Assembly (NCBI GenBank): GCA_025966315.1
Contig: JAOPUZ010000042.1
Span: 124,001-188,000, forward strand
Direction: 5' to 3'
DNA length: 64,000 bases
Source of the DNA: Frankiales bacterium
Lineage (GTDB): Bacteria; Actinomycetota; Actinomycetes; Mycobacteriales; Jatrophihabitantaceae
Shown: positions 16,379 through 24,833 of the stretch, piece after piece
How the letters are laid out: the number at the start of each line of letters is the position of its first letter
Position numbering within the stretch: the first letter of the stretch is position 1
Notes under the pieces: model-generated
Seen by the model: the letters and a program-made list of their open reading frames with translations, nothing else
Databases searched by the model: none
What the model was told of the DNA's origin: nothing
Position numbers and translations under genes: made by a program

Positions 16379-17265
16379 GCCGCATCGAGGACCGCGACTC
16401 GCCGCGACGTGGTGAGCCGGCCGTCGACGGCGCCGATGTAGCTGCCCGACGTCGGCGGCACGTCCGAGTAGTCGCGCCCGATGGCCACGGTCAGATAGTG
16501 CGCCGTCGCGGGCTTGCCGTGGCACGGGTCGAACGCCATGGCTACCGCGTGATCGCCCTGCGGAACGACCACCTCGACCCACGCGTGCGTGCCGCCCTGG
16601 CCGAGCAAATGACCGGATACATAGCGCGCCGGCACGGCCAGCAGATGGCAGAGCGCCAGCATCACGTGGGCTGAGTCCTGGCAGACCCCGCGGCCACCGG
16701 CCAGCGCCTCCGCGGCTGTGGTTTTCACGCTGGTGATGCCGTACTCGTACGTCATGGCGCGATAGACCGCGGCACAGATCCGCGCGGCCCGCTCGGCGGC
16801 GGGTGTGGCCCCGAGGGTGCCGAGCGAAGCGGCGAGTTCGCGCAGGCCGTGGTCCGCGGCGGTCAATCGGGTCGGCCGCAGCAACCTCGGATCGGTGAGC
16901 ATCGACGCCGGCAAGCGGGCCGGATCACGCGGGTTCAGGCGTTCGACCAGCGCGCCGACCCGGAACTCGACGCTCTGCTCAACCCGTTCGGCGTGCAGCC
17001 GGACGACAGTGTTGCCGCGGGCGTCGCGCCGCGTCGCGCGACGAGTTGCCGCCCCGCTGATGTCCAGCCGGTGCGCCCGCAGATGTTGGTTGCCGTGTCG
17101 GACCGGCGGCAGCACAACCAGCCGGTGCCGCAGATTCCGGACCGGGCCATCGTAGGAGTAGCGGAACGTCTGTTCGAGCAGGTACGTGACTCGGCTGGCC
17201 GCATCAAGGTTCACATTGGCGTGATCCAGTACCGGCGCCGCCAGCAATTCCGGGTCGAGCATCAT
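16375..17265 (-). CDS. Transglutaminase-like family protein (second gene of pair)
   Basis: A 296-aa protein with an N-terminal bacterial transglutaminase-like domain (RVTYLLEQTFRYSYDGPVRN) and a catalytic core with Cys in GGRGVCQDSAHVMLALC, His in GGTHAWVEVVVP and Asp in AFDPCHGK: the papain-like triad. Such cytoplasmic proteins probably act as amidases or transpeptidases; they often occur in operons with alpha-E and circularly permuted ATP-grasp proteins, which are absent here. ATG 17265 overlaps the stop of the upstream paralogue (ATGA), so the pair is co-translated. Confidence 0.87.
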   Translation of the reverse strand: MMLDPELLAAPVLDHANVNLDAASRVTYLLEQTFRYSYDGPVRNLRHRLVVLPPVRHGNQHLRAHRLDISGAATRRATRRDARGNTVVRLHAERVEQSVEFRVGALVERLNPRDPARLPASMLTDPRLLRPTRLTAADHGLRELAASLGTLGATPAAERAARICAAVYRAMTYEYGITSVKTTAAEALAGGRGVCQDSAHVMLALCHLLAVPARYVSGHLLGQGGTHAWVEVVVPQGDHAVAMAFDPCHGKPATAHYLTVAIGRDYSDVPPTSGSYIGAVDGRLTTSRRVAVLDAA

Positions 17266-18062
17266 TCGGACACTTCCTCGGCCAGTACGGTCATTGTCTC
17301 CAGCCAGGGGCCACCGAACGTGGTCGCCATCGCCACGTCGGAGGCGTCTCGTCCCCGGCCGATCACTGCACGGCCCTTGCGAGGCCTGTTGTTGCGCGGG
17401 TCGAACGTCCACCAGCGGTCTTCGAGCCACACCTCCATCCAGGCCGCGAAGTCCATCGGAGCCGGGTCGAACGGCACGTCCATGTCCGGCAGGTAGCCGA
17501 AGACGTACCGGGCCGGGATGTTCAGCGCCCGGCAGAACGAGATGGCCAGATGCGTGAAGTCACGGCATACCCCGAACCGGGTGCTGTTCACATCGGCTGC
17601 CGTCGACCAGGCTGTAGAGCTGCCGTACTGGAAGGTCAGGTGCGAGTTCACGTGATCGCAGATCGCCGCGACCCGGCTGTAGCCCGGTGCCGTCGCTCCG
17701 AATCGCGACCACGCCTCGTTACCGAGCACGTCCGGCAGGCAGTATCGGCTCGGCAGCGTGTATATCAGGGTCTCGTCCGGCAGCTTGTCGGGCGCGATCT
17801 CGACGGCCGCCAGGTTCACGTCCTCGGTGGCGTCCAGGACCTGGAGCTCGGAACGGTAGGTGAAGGTGGACCGGCCCGCGGGCAGTACCACCCGGATGCA
17901 GGGATTGCCGTACAGGTCGGTGTACGAACGAAGCGTCATCTGCGGATTGGACGACCAGGCCTCCGACGTCCGGAAGAAGTCGTCCGACGCGGCCGGCTGC
18001 ACCTGGAAGATCGCCGGGGTCTCGACGGCGGATTCATAGGTGAAGTCGCAGCCCACCGTCAT
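17262..18062 (-). CDS. Transglutaminase-like family protein (first gene of pair)
   Basis: A 266-aa protein with the same fold as its partner. The catalytic Cys is in TRFGVCRDFTHLAISFCRAL, followed by ARYVFGYLPD, the His-position segment AAWMEVWLEDRWWTFDPRNNRP (Asp in FDPRN) and RGRDASDVAMATTFG. At the usual HAW position it reads AAWMEV, so the His ligand may be replaced by Ala, which would affect catalysis. The start is uncertain: ATG 18062 gives MTVGCDF, the usual family beginning, and ATG 18089 would add nine residues. It is divergent from the GDPD gene. Confidence 0.83.
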   Translation of the reverse strand: MTVGCDFTYESAVETPAIFQVQPAASDDFFRTSEAWSSNPQMTLRSYTDLYGNPCIRVVLPAGRSTFTYRSELQVLDATEDVNLAAVEIAPDKLPDETLIYTLPSRYCLPDVLGNEAWSRFGATAPGYSRVAAICDHVNSHLTFQYGSSTAWSTAADVNSTRFGVCRDFTHLAISFCRALNIPARYVFGYLPDMDVPFDPAPMDFAAWMEVWLEDRWWTFDPRNNRPRKGRAVIGRGRDASDVAMATTFGGPWLETMTVLAEEVSE

Positions 18063-18247
18063 TCGTCGTGTCCCCGCCGACGTCCCCATCGAAGCATGAT
18101 CGCAGCCAAATGTTTCCGATGGCGACACCGCGCCCGAGCGGGGCGCCGGAAAACCCGGCACGGGGTGTGACGAAGCGCCATGAACGGTTCATCTGTCGTT
18201 TCGCCCACGCGCGCGGTTCGTTCGTACGGCCGGCGGACTTTGGTTCT

Positions 18248-19072
18248 ATGCAACCGGCCCGTCCTGCCGTCCGACCGTTGCTTTCCGCCCATCGCGGCGG
18301 CGGCGAAGGTGTCCTGCCACCCAATAGCCTCTCCGCGATCTCAGCCGCCAGCGATCTCGGCGCCGACCTCATCGAATTCGACGTCCGGGTCACCAGCGAT
18401 GATCAGTTTGTCGTCCATCACGACGCGACGATCAAGATCGGTGACGGGAATTATCCGATCGGCGCACTCACTCGCTTCGAGGTTCGCCGCTATGCACCGC
18501 GTATTGCCTCACTGACCGAGGTACTCGGTTTGCTCGCCGGGCGAACGCGCGCTCACGTCGACCTGAAGGACACCGTCAAGGAAGTCGAAATTGCCGATCT
18601 TTGTGCGCAATTCCTGGGTACGGCGGGGTTCGTGATCACCTCGCTGGAAGACAGTAGCGTCGCGGCGTTGCGCTCAGCGCGTCCGCAGTTCGCGACCGGG
18701 CTGTCGCTCGGACGAAACACCGAAGGCCTCGACCGGCTCGCCATCGCGCGCGTGCGGCGATCCGAACTCCGACCCTGGTCCCGGGTCGAGCGGTGTGGCG
18801 CGAGCTTCCTCGCCGTGCATCACCGGATCGCCCGGCTGGGGGTACTGGCCGGCGCTCGGCGGCGCGGACTTCCGGTGTTGCTGTGGACGCTCAACTCGGC
18901 CGAGCTGATCCTGGCCGCCCAGCGCGATGAGCGGGTTTGGGCTTACACCACCGACCTGCCCCGATTGGCTCGCCGACTGTCGCCGGCGTTCGGTTACGAC
19001 TCGGAAAACTTTCGTCCCACTCGCGAGCCGAGCCGGACCAACCCCCATCCGCTGCCTAACCTGCTGAAGTAG
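18248..19072 (+). CDS. Glycerophosphodiester phosphodiesterase family protein
   Basis: A 274-aa TIM-barrel enzyme. GDPD signatures are visible: SAHRGGGEGVLPPNSLSAI (His and metal-binding region, about 14-32), LIEFDVRVTSDDQFVVHHD (Glu/Asp metal ligands and catalytic His), then VDLKDTVKEVEI and the C-terminal VLLWTLNSAELILAAQ. It would release glycerol-3-phosphate from deacylated phospholipids. No signal peptide is seen, so it is probably cytoplasmic. ATG 18248 starts just before the conserved core; the open frame to 18068 is antisense to the transglutaminase gene. Confidence 0.9.
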   Translation: MQPARPAVRPLLSAHRGGGEGVLPPNSLSAISAASDLGADLIEFDVRVTSDDQFVVHHDATIKIGDGNYPIGALTRFEVRRYAPRIASLTEVLGLLAGRTRAHVDLKDTVKEVEIADLCAQFLGTAGFVITSLEDSSVAALRSARPQFATGLSLGRNTEGLDRLAIARVRRSELRPWSRVERCGASFLAVHHRIARLGVLAGARRRGLPVLLWTLNSAELILAAQRDERVWAYTTDLPRLARRLSPAFGYDSENFRPTREPSRTNPHPLPNLLK

Positions 19073-19101
19073 TCGAACGGGCGCGGTTCTAGGAGGCAGC
19101 G

Positions 19102-19395
19102 ATGGCGATCAGCATTACCACGGACGAGCAGTCCCGCAGTACCCGGATTCGCTTCGTTCTGCCGGACGACGTACACGACGGCCCGGTCTCGGCGGTCGGA
19201 TCGTTCAACGACTGGACGCCTGGTAAGCACAAGCTGGTCCGCCGCACGAACGGAACTCGCAGCGTCACGTTGACGGTGCCGGCCGGCGACGAGATCCAGG
19301 AGATAAAGTTCCGCTACCTCGGCTCTGGTGGCGTGTGGTTCGACGACCCGGACGCCCACGACGTGCTCCCAGACGGCGGCGTACTGCACCTCTGA
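19102..19395 (+). CDS. Stand-alone CBM48 / isoamylase early-set domain protein
   Basis: A 97-aa single-domain protein. The sequence RFVLPDDVHDGPVSAVGSFN followed by DWTPGKHKLVRR matches the glycogen-binding early-set (AMPK-beta/isoamylase N-terminal) fold, and it ends with FRYLGSGGVWFDDPDAHDV. It probably binds alpha-glucan or another protein; no catalytic domain is present. TAGGAGGCAGCG precedes ATG 19102, a strong ribosome site. It follows GDPD by 29 bases and may be co-transcribed with it. Confidence 0.88.
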   Translation: MAISITTDEQSRSTRIRFVLPDDVHDGPVSAVGSFNDWTPGKHKLVRRTNGTRSVTLTVPAGDEIQEIKFRYLGSGGVWFDDPDAHDVLPDGGVLHL

Positions 19396-19432
19396 GCTTT
19401 CGCCTATCGGCAAAGGTGATTCTGCTCGCGTC

Positions 19433-20479
19433 TCAGCCAACCCGCAGCGACGGAAACGCCACCCCGAACGCCAGTCCGAGGATGAAGAGCCAGCCGAACG
19501 CCCGGTTGTGAACCAGGCACACCCGGTGGTACCAGAGCGGCCAACCGATGTAACCAGCTGGCGGTGCGGCCGGCGTGACCTCGCTCATAACCCGCCAGGC
19601 GCGCAGCGCGCGGGGGAGCGCCACCACGATGACGAGCGCGAACGGGGTGAGCGCCCCGACCGCGATGCCGACCACCGTCAGGACGTACATCAGGGCCAGC
19701 ACCGTGCGGTTGAGCCGCCGCGCGTTTGCTTCACCCAGCAGTACGGGCAACGTCCGCTGGTCCTGCGAGGAATCGAAGCCCCGCTGGTCGATGTGCTTGC
19801 CGATGAGGATCGAGGCGACCCCCAGCCCGTACGGGACCGAGGCCAGGAACGCGTCCCCGGACCAACGGCCGGTGATCACGTAGTAGCCGCCGCCGATCAT
19901 CAACGGCCCCCAGACCACGAAGGCCGCGACCTCGCCGAGACCGAGCTCCTTCAAGGCCCGCGGGGCAGCGTCGTAGGCGTACAGGAACAGCGCGCCGATC
20001 AGGGCGAGCGCTACCGCGCCCCAGCCCCGCAAGGCGATGAAGTACCCCCCGATGGCTGCGGCGACCACGCCCATGACGAGCAGTCCCGTGGCCAGAAACC
20101 GCATTGTGAACGCACCACTGGCCACCGGGTGCAGGGTGTAACGCCGGCGGGGGGAGTCTTCGGTGTCATGACCGCGGCGATAACCGAAGTAGTCATTGGA
20201 CAGGTTGCTGATGCCGTGCAGCACCAGATAGCCCAGCAGGACCAGAATGAACGGCAGCACCTCGAAGTGCCGGTCCGTCGCGGCGAGCAAGCCGGCAATG
20301 ATGGCCGACTGGGCCGAGATCACTAGGATCACGCTGCGCGCCGCGTAGAGGAACCGGGTTACCGGGTCGAGGCCGGTTAGATCGTCCGCGCGGGCCGGGT
20401 AGAAGCCGGTGAACGCACCGACCCAGGCGAAGGGCCCAGGTTTTGGCGTGCTGCCTAACGCGGGAGTCGTGCTGGTCAC
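19433..20479 (-). CDS. UbiA family prenyltransferase (MenA-like)
   Basis: A 348-aa polytopic membrane enzyme with eight or nine hydrophobic segments. The two Asp-rich prenyl-diphosphate sites are recognisable: NLSNDYFGYRRGHDTED (about residues 88-104) and DQRGFDSSQDQRT (about 225-237). UbiA enzymes attach an isoprenoid chain to an aromatic or lipid acceptor; MenA makes demethylmenaquinone. The spacing and the GHDTED motif differ enough from canonical MenA that another acceptor is possible. The start is GTG 20479 with AAAGG upstream; the longer frame reads into the divergent ligase promoter. Confidence 0.85.
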   Translation of the reverse strand: MTSTTPALGSTPKPGPFAWVGAFTGFYPARADDLTGLDPVTRFLYAARSVILVISAQSAIIAGLLAATDRHFEVLPFILVLLGYLVLHGISNLSNDYFGYRRGHDTEDSPRRRYTLHPVASGAFTMRFLATGLLVMGVVAAAIGGYFIALRGWGAVALALIGALFLYAYDAAPRALKELGLGEVAAFVVWGPLMIGGGYYVITGRWSGDAFLASVPYGLGVASILIGKHIDQRGFDSSQDQRTLPVLLGEANARRLNRTVLALMYVLTVVGIAVGALTPFALVIVVALPRALRAWRVMSEVTPAAPPAGYIGWPLWYHRVCLVHNRAFGWLFILGLAFGVAFPSLRVG

Positions 20480-20642
20480 GGGTCGGCCTTTCGTACCGGC
20501 CAGGGCATTGACCAGCTGTTTGGCTGCGATGGCTCCTCCCAGCCTACGACGCCCGGCGCCCGATGCTCTGCACCTAACGCTCTGCACCCAACGAACTGGG
20601 TTTGGTACACCCTTCGCGCGATCGTCGGCGACACTTGTTGCC

Positions 20643-21725
20643 ATGACGCGCCGGCGAGTAGGTATCGAGGAGGAGCTGTTGCTCGTCCATCCCAAGGACG
20701 GCACCCCGCAGCCGGGCTTCGCCAAGGTCCGGGCCGAGGCGCTGGCCCGCGACGAGACGCCGGCCGAGCACGAGTTGAAGCAGGAACAGGCCGAAATTGC
20801 CTCCGCCCCGTTCAAGAACCTGAATCACGTACGGGTCGATCTGCGCCAGCGTCGTGACCAGCTGCAGGCCGCGGCCGCCGCGCACGAGCTTGCCGTCGCG
20901 GCCTGCGCCACCAGCCCGATGCAGGTGTCGTCCACCGTGACGCCGGACGCTCGCTACCAACAGATGGAAGGACGATTCGGCTTACTGGGACGGCAACAAC
21001 TCACCTGCGGCATGCATGTGCACGTGTCGATCGAGTCGCCCGACGAAGGCGTCGCGATCATTGATCGGATCCGGCCGTGGCTGCCGGCCCTGATCGCCAT
21101 GTCGGCCAATTCGCCGTACTGGCAAGGCACCGAGACCGGCTACGCGAGCTTCCGGACGGTCATCTGGGGTCAATGGCCGACCGCCGGCCCGACCGAATTG
21201 TTCGGTGGCCTCAGCGAGTACAACGCCTTGGTGGCCGACCTGCTGACCTCAGGCACCATTCTCGACGAGGGCATGGTCTACTTCGACGCTCGGCTGTCCC
21301 GCAAGTACCCGACGGTGGAAATCCGAGTGGCCGACGTGTGCACCGACGTCAATGACGGCGTAGCCATCGGCGCGATCTGCCGCGCACTGGTGGACACGGT
21401 GGCTCAGCAGGCCCTCAACGGCTATGCGGCGCCGGCAATTCGGAGTGAGCTGTTACGGGTCGCCTCGTGGGGCGCGGCCCGCTACGGATTGACCGATACG
21501 CTCTTCGACTCCGTCGACCGGCGACCGGTCCCGGCCGCCGATCTGCTGGATCGGCTACTGGATCTCGTCCACGATGCACTGGTACACAACGGGGATCTGG
21601 CCATGGTCGAGCATGCCGTGTCGCGGATGCTCACCCGTGGCACCGGCGCCGACCGCCAACGACGCATGTTCACCGCCAACGGTGACCTGACCGATGTTGT
21701 GCTGGACGTAGTAGGGCGAACCTGA
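20643..21725 (+). CDS. YbdK-type carboxylate-amine ligase (glutamate-cysteine ligase family 2)
   Basis: A 360-aa ATP-dependent ligase. Family landmarks are the first strand RRVGIEEELLLV (Glu metal ligands), ELKQEQAEIAS, QQLTCGMHVHVSIES (His metal/substrate site), SANSPYWQGTETGYASFR and YPTVEIRVADVCTDV. YbdK proteins have weak gamma-glutamylcysteine ligase activity in vitro; in actinobacteria the physiological substrate is unclear. ATG 20643 is right before the conserved RRVGIEEE. It is divergent from the UbiA gene. Confidence 0.93.
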   Translation: MTRRRVGIEEELLLVHPKDGTPQPGFAKVRAEALARDETPAEHELKQEQAEIASAPFKNLNHVRVDLRQRRDQLQAAAAAHELAVAACATSPMQVSSTVTPDARYQQMEGRFGLLGRQQLTCGMHVHVSIESPDEGVAIIDRIRPWLPALIAMSANSPYWQGTETGYASFRTVIWGQWPTAGPTELFGGLSEYNALVADLLTSGTILDEGMVYFDARLSRKYPTVEIRVADVCTDVNDGVAIGAICRALVDTVAQQALNGYAAPAIRSELLRVASWGAARYGLTDTLFDSVDRRPVPAADLLDRLLDLVHDALVHNGDLAMVEHAVSRMLTRGTGADRQRRMFTANGDLTDVVLDVVGRT

Positions 21726-21740
21726 CCGGCCGCATGTCGC

Positions 21741-22475
21741 TCAGCGCAGCTGTGCCACCGCCCGCTGAGCCAGCGACTTCAGGGTGGCATCGTTCGGATC
21801 GGATGCCCCGCTGAGGTAGGCCGCCTCGGCGACCCGTACCTGCGTCCCGCTCTGCGTGGAAAAGAACGCCGCCGGCGGCAGCCGCTTTGGTGAACCGGTG
21901 ATGGAAACGCCTTCGCGTAACAGGTCGCTGACGTTGCCGGTGCCGTCAGAGGTCACCAGGGCGTTGAACTGGGCGGCCGTCGCCGCTTGGCTGAAGGTGA
22001 TGAGGTAGCTCGCCATCACGATCGGCCGGCCGGCATCACCGGTGGTCGTGAGCAACTCCCGATGCACGCGCTCGCACGGATGCTGGCTGAAGAACGCCGG
22101 AACCTGACCGTAGGAGTGGGCGGCGCAGTTGGTCTGATCATCGGCGGCCTGCCGTTGCCAACCCGCGGGCAGCGCCGCGAAAGCGCTGGCGCCGTTGCTG
22201 GCCGCGCCGGTGGGCTTGGGTGAACCGGCCTGATCGTTGGCTCCCGGGCCGCGAACGGCGAGCAAGATGAGTAGCACGACAACGCTGACCGCGAGCCAAC
22301 CAGCGACAACGGCGGCGATGAGCTTCCCGCGAGACCCACGTGGGCCCATTATCCCGGGTGGGCCCGTAGACCCGCCAGATCCGCTCGACTCGGCCGATTC
22401 CGTCGATCCACCGTGCCCGCCGTCCGCTACGGAGGGTTGTTCCTGCCACTCGGCGGGATCGGTCAGCCAACTCAC
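21741..22475 (-). CDS. Single-pass membrane protein of unknown function
   Basis: A 244-aa protein. The first 50 residues are Gly/Ser/Pro-rich and cytoplasmic. One membrane segment follows at about residues 52-74 (LIAAVVAGWLAVSVVVLLIL), and then an extracytoplasmic domain of about 165 residues with two cysteines (TNCAAHSY, SQHPCERVHREL) that may form a disulfide. No signal-peptidase site was recognised. It is convergent with the ligase gene, 15 bases apart, and divergent from the oxidase gene. No family is known to me. Confidence 0.72.
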   Translation of the reverse strand: MSWLTDPAEWQEQPSVADGGHGGSTESAESSGSGGSTGPPGIMGPRGSRGKLIAAVVAGWLAVSVVVLLILLAVRGPGANDQAGSPKPTGAASNGASAFAALPAGWQRQAADDQTNCAAHSYGQVPAFFSQHPCERVHRELLTTTGDAGRPIVMASYLITFSQAATAAQFNALVTSDGTGNVSDLLREGVSITGSPKRLPPAAFFSTQSGTQVRVAEAAYLSGASDPNDATLKSLAQRAVAQLR

Positions 22476-22522
22476 CCGGACACGGTAGCCGTCGTCGCCG
22501 CCAGGGTGTGCATGATGGACGC

Positions 22523-23701
22523 GTGACTCCGGTAGATCATTTCGACGTCGTCGTGGTCGGCCTGGGTGCGATGGGCTCGGCGGCGGCGTACGAATCGGCC
22601 CGCCGCGGTCGCCGGGTGCTGGGGATCGAGCAGTTCACACCGGCCCACGAACTGGGATCGTCGCACGGCCAGACCCGGATCGTCCGAAAGGCGTACTTCG
22701 AAAAACCGGACTACGTACCGCTCCTGCAACGGGCGTACGAACTGTGGGACGACCTGTCGGCGCGGTACGGCCAGCAGCTGTTCACCCGCTGCGGCTCGCT
22801 GATGATCGGGGCGGCGGACAGCCCGGTCGTGACCGGCACCCTCGAATCGGCTCGGCGCTGGTCGTTACCGCACGACGTCCTGGACGCCCGCCAGCTGCGA
22901 GCGCGGTTCCCACAATTCGCAATGCCTGCCGATCAGCTCGCGGTGTTCGAGGCGGACGCCGGCTTCGCGCTGGCTGAGCCGAGCGTGCTGGCCAACCTGG
23001 AACTGGCGATGGCCGAGAACGCCGAGCTATGGTTCGACACCGCCGTGGAGGCAGTCGAACTCGGTCCGTCCGGCGTGCACATCACCGCGGGCGGCACCGA
23101 ACTGACCGCCGACAAGGTCGTCATCGCCAGTGGCGCCTGGGCGTCCCGGCTCGCCAATCTCGAGCAGTTTCCGCTGAACGTGCAACGGCAAACGATGCAC
23201 TGGTACGAGCCGGCGAGCGGATCGTCCGGGCTGACGGATTTTGACCCGGCGCGGTTCCCGGTCTACGTGTGGGATTGGCCGGTGCCGGTGGGGCAGCCGC
23301 CGGCCGAGCTTTACGGCTTTCCGCACCAGCCGGGGGACACCGCCGTGAAGATCGGTCTCTATCACGACGGCTATGACGTCGACGCCGACGACTTGGACCG
23401 GACCGTCGGGCCGCCTGACGCGGCGCGCCTGACCGACCTGCTCCCGCAGACGCTGCCGGGGTTGGCCGGGCCGTGGCAGAGCGGGACGGCCTGCATGTAC
23501 ACCGGCTTGCCCGGGGACGATTTCATGCTCGGTATGCATCCCGGCGGCTCGGGCCGGGTGGTGCTCGCGCTCGGATTTTCCGGTCACGGCTTCAAGTTCA
23601 TGCCGGTCGTCGGCGAGATCGTGGCCGACCTGGTCATCGACGGGTATACCCGCCACGACATCGAGTTCCTGTCGCCGGCCCGATTCGCGCGGCACGCATG
23701 A
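22523..23701 (+). CDS. FAD-dependent oxidase, sarcosine / N-methyltryptophan oxidase family
   Basis: A 392-aa flavoenzyme. The Rossmann motif VVVVGLGAMGSAAAYE starts near residue 8. GSSHGQTRIVRKAYFE is the MSOX/MTOX signature, and ACMYTGLPGDDFML holds the Cys that carries covalent FAD in MSOX. It ends with LGFSGHGFKFMPVVGEIVADL. It would oxidise an N-methyl amino acid, releasing formaldehyde and hydrogen peroxide. The start is GTG 22523; GTG 22508 would add five residues. Its TGA overlaps the start of glycerate kinase, so both products are made together, hinting at one-carbon/glyoxylate-type metabolism. Confidence 0.9.
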   Translation: MTPVDHFDVVVVGLGAMGSAAAYESARRGRRVLGIEQFTPAHELGSSHGQTRIVRKAYFEKPDYVPLLQRAYELWDDLSARYGQQLFTRCGSLMIGAADSPVVTGTLESARRWSLPHDVLDARQLRARFPQFAMPADQLAVFEADAGFALAEPSVLANLELAMAENAELWFDTAVEAVELGPSGVHITAGGTELTADKVVIASGAWASRLANLEQFPLNVQRQTMHWYEPASGSSGLTDFDPARFPVYVWDWPVPVGQPPAELYGFPHQPGDTAVKIGLYHDGYDVDADDLDRTVGPPDAARLTDLLPQTLPGLAGPWQSGTACMYTGLPGDDFMLGMHPGGSGRVVLALGFSGHGFKFMPVVGEIVADLVIDGYTRHDIEFLSPARFARHA

Positions 23702-24771
23702 GTCGAGTTCTCATCGCGCCGGACAAGTTCAAGGGCACCCTCACCGCGAGCGAGGCCGCGCTCGCGCTCGCTACCGGTTGGCGGGCGGCGCGCTCGGCGG
23801 ACGAACTGGTGCTGCTGCCCATTGCCGACGGCGGCGACGGGACGGCAACGGCATTGGCCGAGGTGTTGCCCGGTGCCCGCTGGGTGCACGTGATGGCCGT
23901 CGACGCCCTCGGCCGCCCGAAGATGGCCAGCTATGTGCGGGCCGGTGACACCGCAGTGGTCGAGCTGGCCTCGGTGTGTGGCATCGCCGGACTGACCGAG
24001 CTCGATCCGATGCGCGCGCACACTGTCGGGCTGGGCATCGTGATGGCCGCGGCGATCCGGGCCGGGGCCCAGCGGCTGATCGTGGCGTCCGGCGGCTCGG
24101 CGTCCACCGACGGTGCCAGCGGCGCGCTGGTCGCGCTCGGTGCCCAGCTGATCGGCGCGCACGGCATCCTGCCCATCGGGGGCGAGGGGCTCGCAAATCT
24201 AGCGCGGGTCGATCGGCGCCGGTTGTTGGCTCCGCCGCCCGGTGGCGCCGAGGTTCTCGTGGACGTCGACAACCCGTTGGCCGGGCCGTCCGGGGCCGCG
24301 TTCGTGTTCGGTCCCCAGAAGGGTGCCGTCGGGGAGCAACTGAGCGTGCTGGACGCGGGGCTTCGCCGGTACGCCTCGGTGCTGGGCGGCGCCCCGGACG
24401 AACCGGGCGCCGGCGCGGCCGGCGGCACCGGATACGGCCTGGCCTGGTGGGGTGCCCGGCTGGTGCCCGGCGCGATCACCGTGTCCGAGCTGATCGGGCT
24501 GCCCGCGGCGATCGCGGCCGCCGACGTCGTCGTCACCGGCGAGGGACGGTTCGACGAGACCTCGCGGCGCGGCAAAGCGTGCGGGAATGTGCTGGCACTG
24601 GCCGGTCCGAAGCGGACCCTGCTCGCGGCCGGTTCGGTGGCTGAGGCCATGCGCAGCGACCGTACGGTCAGCTTGGCCGAGCTGGCCGGATCAACGGCGG
24701 CGGCGATGCGGGACCCCGAGCGCTGGCTGGTCGCGGCCGGCACCGAGCTGGCCCGCTCCTTCGACGGCTGA
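23698..24771 (+). CDS. Glycerate kinase (GlxK/GarK type)
   Basis: A 357-aa type II glycerate kinase. Conserved segments are VLIAPDKFKGTLTASEAA at the N-terminus, LPIADGGDGTATAL, the VASGGSASTDGASGALVALG glycine-rich region, NPLAGPSGAAFVFGPQKGA and VVTGEGRFDETSRRGKA. It phosphorylates D-glycerate, feeding glycolysis. The ATG 23698 lies within the ATGA overlap with the oxidase stop. It is followed by a short 16-bp tandem repeat and the convergent AI-2E-type permease gene. Confidence 0.94.
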   Translation: MSRVLIAPDKFKGTLTASEAALALATGWRAARSADELVLLPIADGGDGTATALAEVLPGARWVHVMAVDALGRPKMASYVRAGDTAVVELASVCGIAGLTELDPMRAHTVGLGIVMAAAIRAGAQRLIVASGGSASTDGASGALVALGAQLIGAHGILPIGGEGLANLARVDRRRLLAPPPGGAEVLVDVDNPLAGPSGAAFVFGPQKGAVGEQLSVLDAGLRRYASVLGGAPDEPGAGAAGGTGYGLAWWGARLVPGAITVSELIGLPAAIAAADVVVTGEGRFDETSRRGKACGNVLALAGPKRTLLAAGSVAEAMRSDRTVSLAELAGSTAAAMRDPERWLVAAGTELARSFDG

Positions 24772-24778
24772 GCGCCTT

Positions 24779-24826
24779 GCCGGCCGTTGCTGTTGCCGGC
24801 CGTTGCTGTTGCCGGCGGTCGCTGCC
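24779..24826. repeat. Three 16-bp tandem units between convergent genes
   Basis: Two identical units GCCGGCCGTTGCTGTT at 24779-24794 and 24795-24810 are followed by a diverged third at 24811-24826. They fill almost the whole gap between the glycerate kinase stop and the permease stop. Confidence 0.8.
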
Positions 24827-24833
24827 GCGGCTG

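Noticed and set aside
17437-17437. The transglutaminase pair as part of an alpha-E / ATP-grasp operon
   Set aside because: Those partner genes are absent; the neighbours are a TetR gene and a GDPD gene.
20571-20596. TCTGCACC repeated near the ligase promoter, resembling the inner block of the array hairpins
   Set aside because: It lacks the palindrome and the AACTTTTG outer block; the match is only eight bases.
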